The notes under the pieces: generated by a model
What the model saw: the letters and a program-made list of their open reading frames with translations, nothing else
What the model was told of the DNA's origin: nothing
The model's database searches: none
Origin: Didymodactylos carnosus
Taxonomy: Eukaryota > Rotifera > Eurotatoria > Philodinida > Philodinidae
DNA length: 64,000 nt
Assembly: GCA_905250885.1 (NCBI GenBank)
Contig: CAJNOQ010000072.1
Coordinates: 1-64,000, forward strand
Direction of reading: 5' to 3'
In this document: positions 1-10,163 of the stretch, in pieces
Numbering within the stretch: position 1 is the stretch's first letter
Layout: each line of letters opens with the position of its first letter
Made by a program: the position numbers and the translations under genes

Positions 1-2335
1 TCTTGTACGATCCTATTATACGGTCCAGAGGACAAATCAGATACCACGATTCATATATGATTTTCATACGATTTGGTACGATTTTGTCTGATTCAGATAC
101 GATCATAGTACGATTCTTTGACCTGGGGAGTTGTGGAAAAGTGCTTTTTTGTATTCAGCGCACTTGATAACCTAGAAGATTTCCTATTTTTGGCGAGACA
201 TAATTGAAGAAAAAATTTGAAACTAATATTCTCTGTCTATTCCAAATTTTTTTTCGTCATTTATTCGAAAAATTCTCCTAAACTTTTAGCACTACGTCTC
301 GTCAAAAATAGAAAATCCTCTGGGTTACTCAGTGTGTCGAATACGGAAAAGCGCTATTTCACGACTCTGCATGAACTTTATTTTTCTCTTCACGATGATA
401 TGACCCCTTTTACCTCAGATATAAGCAAAAATGACAATGACGCCGACACCTTCTATGTACGAACATTTTACTTATATCGACGCTTTTTTTTCAGATTCTG
501 ATAATTTTACTTAATTCTTAACTAGAGACCCACGAAAAATAACACATATATGTTCTGAAAATGTATCTGTTTTTTATGACGAGGTACAGTGTAAGTTTCT
601 GATTCGTTGTTCAAGTCTGTATCGTGCTAACACTACGCAATCCGTGCCGATTACCTTCTTAGATTCGCGCTGATCGCGTACGCTGTAAAGGAGTGATTAA
701 AAACCGTTTGTAGAAAAGCTTTTCTTCATGCCAAGTTTTCTATAAACTTCCATATTTTAATAAACTATACCGGCAAAAATTTAAGAAAAATTATCTCGTT
801 GTTGCTCTTTATTAACATTTTGTTGTCTTTACCACTTTACAATACTGAGCACCTTTTGTGCTGGCTACGTGAAAGTTAAAGACTAGATATAGACGTCACA
901 AAGCCTGTCTGGGAGGAATTATAGGGATTAGTGTCATAGAAATATAAGAGATGTGTGACTTTCCAATAGAGAATACAAATTTGGTCGACGAATAGCATCT
1001 CGTGCTTCCGGATAACAATAGTATCTAGGAATTTTGACCGCCTTTCTGCAAAATGTAACAGAAAAATGGAACGAGTAGTCAGATTAGTTTTTTGCTACGG
1101 TTAAAACATAACATGGTGGATTATTTCTTGCTGAATAATCAAACAGGAAAAACATTCTATGGAACGATGTAGAGGTAATTGTGTTGGATAAAACGTGTAA
1201 CGGGAAAGGTATGACATTTCTTTCACCCCATTTGTTCATTTCAACTAATGAAAAATGATTTTACAGTAAGAATCATAAGAAAAAAACTTGCCAGTATTGT
1301 GCGCTTCTCTGACACAGAAAGAGATGATTCATGAGCTGAGATAGTACATATATATGCTTTAAGTTGTGATTTTCTTTTGTAAAATATTACTGCGATTTTA
1401 TCGATGACGAATCTTCTTCTGTACAAAAATTAGTTGTCGATACGACCGACTATGAATGCAAATAATGGTGAAGCTATCTACCTGTTAGCATGGCCTACTG
1501 GTAGCGAAGCCGTATATTATTTCTTGAGATTCTTCAACTGTAATCAGGCCATCAAAAAAGATTTCTTCTACAAAGAATGAGATATAATCCCTCATGTCTA
1601 CAATGGCTATATCGCTTTCCAGTGACATCATAAAATACTTAGATATATTTTTTTTCTATAGACTGTTCTATCATCTCATGATTCGACATACATAGCTAAA
1701 CATCTTTACTTGTCTGATTCTGCAATGAAATCGAAAATAAAAGTCGGCAGTGTTGTTCGACACGTGCACAATGATAAAAAAAATAATTTACAGACAAACA
1801 TTGAAGAGAGAAAAAATGTTTGTCTATTCGAACGTTTCCTTTCTCTTACTAAAACAAAGATCCTTTCAAAGATTTGATAACACCTTTAACTCCAAAAACT
1901 TAAAGTACTAGACAAGAAATAAATGATCGTACAACCAAAAAATGCTGACAATTCATCGTTTTTGTAACTAAAATTATTTTCATTTTGTAAATAGACAACT
2001 GATGGTGCCTTTGTTTAAAACGAAAGATGTTGATTTTTATTTTGATTCTTCTACAGATCGATCACACCCCCCCACTGTGGTGTGTGTGGAGTGTGAGTGT
2101 GAGTGTGTGATCGATCTGTAGAAGTACCTTTATTTTCAGTTAATAAATTAGGAGTTGTTTTTGACATCTTTTTACCAACGTTGATGGATATATCACTGAC
2201 AAAATGAGATGCGCTTACTTGTGCCTGATTTTCAGCTCTTACATATAACAGTCATTTGATATAATGTCTTTTTGATTCTGTCGAAGCTAAATTTTCAGCA
2301 ATCGTTCAAAATTATTTTTCTTCCAGATTACAGAA
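1..2335. other. Intergenic DNA upstream of UCHL5
   Basis: I see no supportable gene here; the open frames are short and AT-biased with no recognisable domain. The first 120 bases repeat the word TACGAT about half a dozen times, which may be the edge of a repeat that runs off the window. A perfect hairpin lies near the right end and is listed separately. Confidence 0.5.
2048..2124. repeat. Perfect 20-bp-arm hairpin with G/T-rich loop
   Basis: The arm at 2048-2067 (CTTCTACAGATCGATCACAC) is the exact reverse complement of 2105-2124. The loop of about 37 bp is a C run followed by GTGTGAGTG-type repeats. It lies about 210 bp upstream of the UCHL5 start. It may be a tiny foldback repeat; no target-site duplication was seen. 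Confidence 0.8.
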
Positions 2336-4700
2336 ATGTCAGCTGCTGCAGGGGAATGGTGTTTGATAGAGAGCGATCCTGGTGTTTTCACAGAATTAAT
2401 CCATGGTTTTGGTTTGTCTTTATCACCCTTTTTTTTGAAATTAAAGTTAAGAACTTTTTTTGTTCAATTTAGGCGCTGATGGTGTTCAAGTTGAAGAGAT
2501 ATTTTCATTGGATGACGATAGTCTTGAGACGCTTAAGTAATTTGGAGACACTTTTAGTTGTTGGTTGGTGTCGGTTTTCGTTTCATTCAGGGCCAGTGCA
2601 TGGACTAATATTTTTATTTAAATGGCAACAAATGGATACATCTTCAGATAATATTGTGCAAGATAGTCGACTCAATGAAATCTTTTTTGCTAAACAAGTA
2701 TGATTATACACGTATATAACAATTGCTTCCAAAAAGATATTTATTCTTTTGTTTTCTATCTATCCGTAATTATTACTCACTCATCAATTCATTTTTTATT
2801 GTAAAATGAATATGAATTTATTTGGTTACCAATTTAGTTATTTTATTTGAACTTCAATATAATGTGAGATGCGATCAATTCACACTCTATTTTCGCATTT
2901 TCTTGAAAATTTCTCATAGTATTATTTATCCATAAAGTCATGTTATCTTTCCTTTTTCTTTTTTTCAGGTGATTCAAAATGCGTGTGCCACTCAAGCAAT
3001 TGTCTCTGTTCTTCTCAATTGTAAACATCATGATTTGAAACTTGGTTCTACACTACAAGATTTTCGAGACTTTGCAATAGCCTTTGATCCACAAGTATTT
3101 TTTGATGAAATGAAATACTTTTTGTTTTTTTGTTACATCACTTGAGTGTGTATACTTTAGATGCGTGGTTTAACATTATCGAATAGTGAAAAAATTCGCG
3201 ATGTTCATAACAGTTTTTCACGGTTCGTCATTGTTAAAGTGTATATTTTATTTGTTCTAATGAAACATCTATTATCGATTCTTTTATAGACAGCAATTAT
3301 TTGAATTCGATGTTCAAGATGAAAAGAAAGAAGAAGATGCTTTTCATTTTGTTGCCTATATACCGTATGATGGACGATTGTACGAATTGGATGGGCTCAA
3401 AGAAGGACCAATTAATCATGGTAAAAAAAATACATTTTTCTTTTGTTAAAGTTATAGAATGCGTTGATGTGTGATTCTGAAATACTATTTTGATTGTTCA
3501 TGTTAGGCAATAAATTTGATCACCTTTATGTGTATAGGTCCAATTCCAAAAGGTACAGAATGGACTGATGTTGCTAGACCAATTGTTCAACAACGAATGC
3601 AAAGGTAACCGTATATTAATTGAAAAGCTGATAAGTTACACTCTTTTCTTTTCTTTTTCTCATAGGTACAATGAAGGTGAAATTCATTTTAATTTGATGG
3701 CAAGTAAGTTATTCATTCATTGCACAATCAATTATTTTCTTTGTACTAGCTAATAGATTATCAGTGGTAGTCCGAGCAAACTTGTATTTAGGGGTGGCTC
3801 ATTACCATTACTGTTACTAATAATAAGTAACAGAATTGCTACTTGTTACTAGTAGTTAGTAACACAGTAACAAATTAGCATCTGCAGTTACTAATTATTA
3901 GTAACAAGTAACAAATTTTTGTTAATTTAATTGGTAAAGTAATAACACCGAGTAATAAGTAATGAGCCATTCCTACTTGTATTATTATTCATTAACATTG
4001 CTCTTGACTGTTTTAGTCGTCTCCGATATAAAACAAAAATATCAACGAGAAATTGAACAAGTTCAAGCTGGTAATTTGTTCTGTAAAATAAAAAAAACAA
4101 CAGTTGAATTTGACTTCTATTCCTTGTTTCTTCTTATGTAGATAAATCACTTGGAGATGCTGAAGCGAAACAAAAAATTGAACATTTTAATTTGTTAATC
4201 AAAGAAGAAGAACGAAAAATAAATTCATATAAGGTATATATATAGCATATTTTTTCATGCATGTCAGTCATTTAACTGCATCAAAAAATTGAGTTTTTAC
4301 TAAGTATGGAAGTGCAAAGTTTTCATCTAAAGTAAATTTACAAGATCTTTTTTATCAGATATTTATAAAAAGTGTGAACTTAAGGTATGTTAACCTTACA
4401 AAGTAGTTAATGTACAAATAAATTATTCAGTTATTATGTACGGTAATAACGTTGCTTGATTATTTGTTAACTCTATAGATTGAAAATTACCGCCGTCGAC
4501 ACAATTGGCTTCCATTTATTGTTGAATTACTAAAATCGTATGCAACGCAAGGAATATTAGTACCGGCTGTTGATAAGGTACTGATATAATTTCTGATAGA
4601 TCAATTTACTCTTTACGTTTTGTTTCTCTAGGCAATTGCTATTAAACAAGCTGAAAAAGAAAAAGAGGATGCCAGTGGGAAAAAACGGAAACGAATTTAA
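2336..4700 (+). CDS. UCHL5: Ubiquitin carboxyl-terminal hydrolase L5 (UCH37)
   Basis: This is a cysteine deubiquitinase that trims ubiquitin chains at the 26S proteasome (docked on RPN13/ADRM1) and also joins the INO80 complex. I assemble twelve exons. The start context reads [18 protein letters not shown], matching the family N-terminus. The catalytic residues are visible: Gln and Cys in [15 protein letters not shown], His in EDAFHFV and Asp in LYELDG. The C-terminal ULD/DEUBAD-type helix ends [14 protein letters not shown] and is followed by a Lys/Glu tail ([15 protein letters not shown]). Length is about 335 residues, normal for the family. Most introns are 50-150 bp; the intron after exon 8 holds a small hAT-type insertion. 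One oddity: exon 2 (ending 2536) and exon 3 (starting 2591) do not join in frame at the obvious GT and AG sites, although both encode conserved UCHL5 sequence. An AATAAA lies 120 bp past the stop. Confidence 0.93.
3789..3975. mobile_element. Non-autonomous hAT-type MITE in a UCHL5 intron
   Basis: The left end TAGGGGTGGCTCATTAC and right end GTAATGAGCCATTCCTA are inverted repeats. The 187-bp element is flanked by a perfect 8-bp direct repeat, CTTGTATT (3781-3788 and 3976-3983), the target-site length of hAT transposons. The interior is made of GTTACTAnTAGTAAC-like words that can fold back. It has no coding capacity. It lies between the exons encoding FNLMA and IVSDIKQKY, so it is spliced out. 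Confidence 0.9.
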
Positions 4701-5600
4701 GAACAACAACAATAGCGGACAGAAATATGTTATGTTAATGATGAAAAAAAATTCGAATATAATATCTCATTTATTCCTTGTTGATGTATTTTTCTAATTC
4801 TACTTTCTTTTATTGTTCTAATAAACTGACACACGTAGCGTCATAATATTCAATTTAAACTGCCAATAGGCATAAAAGAGATGAACAAATAATGTGACCA
4901 ACTCTTGTATATGGGAGATTCTGTTATCTATTAATTTTTGAATGTCATACTGATTCTTTCCGAGTACCAAAATCAAATTTATGGTTCTATATTGCCTTTT
5001 AAAACACTTATTAACTTCATAGTTAAATTCTTGCCACTTTAACATAAGTCTACTCTTCTTCTTGCAACCATTTTTAAACTAATAACGAAAAGCTGACAAA
5101 AGATGAAAATTTAAGCTTGTGGACCAAAATGTTCTTAGTGTTACAAAATCAACTATTATTCGATAGAATAATTTGACATTTCTGCTTGTTTATTTATACT
5201 GCTTTATTTTATTTCTTAAACAGAATATTCTCTATCATCTCAAATCAAATTGTGTGAAACATGTGCTCTCGCATAAATACATACGTATCGAGGTTTGAAA
5301 ACTGATCACGTTTTCAACAAATGATCTCTATTTGCAGACAATTTTTCGTTATTCGTCGGCAAAGAACAATGGCTTTTAACCCTTAATAATAGCGACTAGG
5401 CCTTCTTCGACCGTCTGCTTATATTATGAACAACGCAAAGTTCTCTCTTTCTCTCTGTCTTTTGTATTTTTTCGAAAGTTGGCAAACTTAAGAAAAATAA
5501 GCAAAAATATACAAGCATAGGATAGAATACTTTGCTCTCTTCATATTTATAACTTACACGATACAGTAAACACGAGAATACACAGTTAGTACAAGAAATC
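4701..5600. other. UCHL5 3' flank and upstream region of the secreted-protein gene
   Basis: The first part is UCHL5 3' untranslated sequence. The rest is AT-rich spacer leading to the next start codon at 5601. I see no gene or recognisable promoter motif. Confidence 0.5.
4820..4825 (+). terminator. Probable UCHL5 polyadenylation signal
   Basis: This is a canonical AATAAA hexamer about 120 bp downstream of the UCHL5 stop codon. It was assigned from position and sequence only. Confidence 0.5.
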
Positions 5601-7585
5601 ATGTTTAAGTTAATTTTCTTATTTGGTCTAGTATTATCAGCATTATCAGTACCGGTCCGACAAAACGGTAGTAATAAACCGGAATCAAATTCAATCGTTG
5701 AAGGTGAGAGTTTAATCAGTACAGTGACTCAGAAGTTCAATTTCCATTAAAACATAATATGATGGTTTTACTTGATGTGAATGAAGAGAATCGAATATCA
5801 GAGTTAAATATTAGTCGATAGCAGACAGATAAAATAAAAGTAGTGATCCAACTCAAATACCTGTTGTAATAAAGAGAGATACAGAAACAGCAATGAGTCA
5901 AGTCAACATACAGATAATAATGACAAAAGTATGCTGATATTTAGCTCTAGTTGAAGAATATTTGCGCTCGACTTTTGTGACATATCTTTATGTAGAAAAC
6001 CAACTCTTTTCTGAGATATAAGACATGGCGTATTTAGCGTTCAAATGAATCTTAAAAGCGTTGTACAACTCTTCACATTTGTTTCAAAGAGTTTTTGTGA
6101 TTACTTGAGATCTAAAATTATAGTAGTTTTCTATGTTTAGGCAATAGCAGTACCTTAGTAGTATCTCCGAAAAGATTAGCAGCTAGACCTACTAAATTAA
6201 ATCCAGACGAACATAAAAAGTTAGAATTAACAACGCCATTAACTGACGACATAACCACCCCGAAGTCGACAGAACCATGGTTATTTACCGATTATCGTAA
6301 TTCAACTACTGGACCAAGTTATTTGTTTCAAAATGATCAGGTGAATCAGTCTAATAATCGTCCTGTATCTACACGTCAGAAATATTATGGAGTTCCATCA
6401 TCATTTAAAGATCAACCTGATCAATTTGATCAAGTACAAGATCAAAATGGTGGTGTAAAGACAGCAAAAATTACTGATGTTTTACCGGAAAATGTTGATC
6501 AACAAAGTCGAATATTATATGATCGTATGACATTAGAGACATCTGATGATGATTCATATGATTTCAACAACACATCAACATGTAAGAGTAAAACAGGATT
6601 TTTCCCTATTGGAAAAATCTAGATATATTTCGTCTATAATCGAGTGATATATGACTGGTTGTCATCCAGATTACTAGTTGGAAAATGGACTTATAACTAG
6701 ATGCATCTGCATGTATAATTAGCAATAGTTAAATTAATAGTTGCAACTGAGGAGAAATCTAGCAGTCACCTGATTACTAGATTTCCACGGTCGTTACTAA
6801 ATAATTGCAATCGAGTAAAAATCTAAATGAATCGGGTGATACTAGATTTTCTTTTTATGCTTGGGTTAATCTTAGCATGTGGGGTAAAAGAGTGTTAACA
6901 GCATCCTCAATTAGCTTTCCTTTATATAAGACGAAAAAACAGCTCCCCGGTCAACAAAAACTGACATTTGTATCAGTTTTAAACTATCTGGCAACAAACC
7001 ATTCATCCTTTTGTTTCGCTATTTTGACTAATAGAAATGCTTTCAAGAAAACTTTGACTCTTCGATTATACAAGTGATCGAAACTTGTCTTAAGGAGATA
7101 GTCTTTAGTTCTGGACTGATACCAGTGATGATATTATGGTCCTAAAGAACCAAAAATATTGAAATTTGCGGATTCACTTTTTGTGAGGTTACTAGCTAGA
7201 AAAAAACTGACTGGAAAATGTTCGGACAACAGGTTATTAACGGTCTTATAGCGAATACCATAAAATATCCGTTTTTTGATCGTAATAAAACTGACACTTT
7301 TAAACATTAATGTGTTTCCACTTTAAATGCATAAAAATCGTCAAAAAATTTCGCAATGATCTAAAAATGATCATTCAAACATTGGATAGATTATTAATGA
7401 GTATTTAATAGACAATTAATTACACCGCTTTTGACACCCTGGGAGCTGTCTTTAAATGTTTGTTTTGAGACCTTCTTTTGGATGATGTAGACTTTTTTTT
7501 ATAATGATTTCTTTTTGTTTCAGATGATAAACCATTGGATTCAAAGGATAAACCATTGGATTCAACGGATAAACCATTGGATTGA
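5601..7585 (+). CDS. Small secreted protein of unknown function
   Basis: I do not recognise this family. Three exons (5601-5703, 6141-6581, 7524-7585) join in frame to give 201 residues. The N-terminus MFKLIFLFGLVLSALSVPVR is a textbook signal peptide with likely cleavage after SALS or so. The mature part is low-complexity, rich in Asp, Gln, Asn, Ser and Thr, with no cysteine pattern in exon 2 and no membrane segment. The last exon is short and encodes three near-identical units, DKPLDS, DKPLDS (variant spacer K) and DKPLD, ending at TGA. If the last intron is not spliced the protein would stop at 6622 after FFPIGKI; the good GT at 6582 and the AG at 7522-7523 favour splicing. An AATAAA at 7775 fits its 3' end. 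Confidence 0.6.
7110..7440. repeat. Diverged dispersed repeat, copy A
   Basis: This segment resembles 7965-8290 in the same orientation. Both begin with GTGATGGTACTGTAG-like sequence leading into AAAAATATT, and both end with TTAATGnnnnnTTTAAT leading to an ACCG(C/T)TTTT motif. The match is patchy, so this is an old repeat pair judged by eye. Copy A lies in the last intron of the secreted-protein gene. Confidence 0.3.
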
Positions 7586-7774
7586 AATGATAACTCTTAT
7601 AATGATGGTAGAAACGAAAAGCGCACCGTGAAAATATAGTGGATATGTGTCGTATCGTGTAGGTGATAAATATTTTTTGTTTTCACTTCTAGTCTTTTTT
7701 TTCCGTCATGAATAATGTCTATGTAGTAAAGTATGTTTTATTCGTTAATAATTCTTTTTTAATTCATTTTCAAA

Positions 7775-7780
7775 AATAAA
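7775..7780 (+). terminator. Probable polyadenylation signal of the secreted-protein gene
   Basis: AATAAA lies about 190 bp beyond the stop codon at 7585 in an AT-rich 3' flank. Confidence 0.4.
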
Positions 7781-7964
7781 TTAAATACAATGTGAACTCT
7801 TTTACAGTAGAAAATGCACCGAGATCTAGTGGAACTGATATTTAATAACCTATGCAATACCTGTTACATGTATATGAAAAACAGATGTTTAACTAGTCAG
7901 TATTCAGCGGTTAAAAAATGGACAATCCAGAGTCGTGATCAAATGAGAAGTAGTTTCTGTTTCT

Positions 7965-8290
7965 CACACAGGTGCTAGTGATGGTACTGTAGACTCAACG
8001 AACAAAAATATTAAAAAAATGGCTATTTGCTATTTTCTGAGAGTAATAAATACATTAAGCTGTTAAAATATCTGAAAACTGTTTTAGAACAATTATTTGT
8101 AGTGAAAAACGGTCATCATACAATGTTTTTTGTCATTTCAAAAATGCTAATTGCAGGCGTTGATACATTTCTAGTTATAATACTGGAAAAAATGGTGTCA
8201 GATCGCTAAAAATATTATTTAACAACCAGCTAATGATCCATCACAAGGCATTTAATGGGCCGTTAATGTGACCGTTTTCGTCGTTCGGGG
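7965..8290. repeat. Diverged dispersed repeat, copy B
   Basis: This is the partner of the segment at 7110-7440, in the same orientation and heavily diverged. It lies in the spacer downstream of the secreted-protein gene. Words like TTAACGGnC also appear near 13150-13270, possibly a third remnant. Confidence 0.3.
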
Positions 8291-10163
8291 CAGAATCAGT
8301 TGACAACTAGCAGCAGGAGAGCAGGTGGACATTTTGAATATTTCTAGAAGTAAAACGTAATTCGAAGTTGGGCTCGACCAGAAATATCTTTCATCATGTT
8401 GTACCGTATACTATCTCGATGTCAAATGTTTGTTCGAGCCATGAATAATCTCTTAAAATTTACGGATAAACACATGAGCCCGGAATTTAAAAATCTATCC
8501 AGCACCGTCTACTAATCACATTTATTCGAGTTACATATGTCACAATGAACGAAACGTCGTGTTAAAAAAGAAAATGAAAACTAACAATGAAATTTCAAGC
8601 AAACTTAAAACTTCTATGCAATGAAATTGAGTTTTAAAGTACTAATTTGAAGCAGGATAATGGTATGCTGAGCCAATGCACTTCGTCGTTAGACTACGTA
8701 CATTAATAATTTTTATTATGAAGTTATCCCTGAAAACTATAGTATTGTTCATATGAAACTTCCTGTACGAGGCATAATAGCAGATATAATGCTCTTTAGT
8801 TTTGATGTAGTTTAACAGTGAATACCACACACTAGGAAAACCAGACACTTATAGAAGTTAACAAGTTTAGATCGAGCTGATTTTGGCATATATTACAGTC
8901 TTATTCAAGCAGAATATAAGTTCAAATTATTGTGATCTAGGATGCTATTCATTAGGATGCTATTTTAACTTTTTTTGCATATTTTAACAATTTCTCTCCA
9001 ATCAAGTGGCCAGATCGCTAAATTATTGCTGCTAGGAAGAGTAGCACTCACATTTCAGTGAAAGATCAACTTTACTGCTACGTAGTATTGGACAGTGAGC
9101 GGCAGATTATAAGTCTAACTAAGTCAACTGCCAGAAAATCAACATGTCATACTTCCTTCAGTTGTGTAGATAGATTTCTGCTCCACATAAACACATCTAT
9201 GAAATTGTACGACCTTTTCAATTGTTGAAACTTTTTTGGACATCGAAGTTTCAAAGTTGACTGATATTAATTTGTCATCGAATGAACGAAATATTAGATG
9301 CTAATAACAAACTTTTTCTTGAATTTTTTAAAATTCTGTGAGAATAGCCGTACTGACTTATGGTCAGTTACATATTTCCGACAATTTTCAGTGTACATTT
9401 TAAGAAAAAGGTCTCTTGAGTTACTCGAGTGAATAAGGACATAAGATGCAAAAAGAAACAATAGTTCAGTTTTTGAAATTTTAAAACAATTGAAAAAGAT
9501 TTCAACGATTATGCTATTGCAGAACGATGTAAGATAACTCGCCGATATTGAAGCTAATATGGTAGTGTTTTTTTATTTTCTCTTTCAGTCATTGTTTTAA
9601 GAAATTTTCCGAATTGGTGAGCAATATGGACAGAAGGCTCAACCCTTTACTCCTAACATTCACAAGCATGGGCATTAGAGATTGCTGTAATAAAATTGGT
9701 GATGTGTCGCATCAGAAAATGGATTTTTTCTAAAGATTAGCTGTCACCATAAACGAGAGATGCTAATCAAAAAAGTTTTTAACATCAGGCCTAAGGAAAG
9801 ATATAAATATTAGGTGCGCTTTGCATGACCAGCTGCGTAGGAAAGGGATTAAGTATTTATGATGAAATTTGGAATTAACTTTGAAAATCCATTATCGTAC
9901 GATTCTACCATGGACCTGCGCTAATGGTATCCATTAACTTCTATTTACATAAAATAGAAAACATCTGCATTAAAAAGTGAAGTAAGATACTTCGAAAAAA
10001 GTATTCAAATGTGTACTTATACAAATAAACAAGAAATTTGTTATTGTATAAAAATCTAACATATATCTAAAGATTTCAGACTAATATACGAAAAAGACAA
10101 GCATATCAAAATTAGTATAAAAAAACGTACCAGAGCAGAAATACAAAAAACGAGAACAATAGT

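Larger units (their letters stand above)
7586..10163. other. Spacer between convergent genes
   Basis: This stretch separates the 3' ends of the secreted-protein gene (+) and CEP76 (-). Apart from the diverged repeat at 7965-8290 I see only AT-rich sequence and short, unsupported open frames. Confidence 0.5.

Noticed and set aside
1480-1560. tRNA A-box-like stretch (TTAGCATGGCCTACTGGTAG)
   Set aside because: No matching B box (GGTTCGAATCC type) at a suitable distance and no cloverleaf could be drawn.
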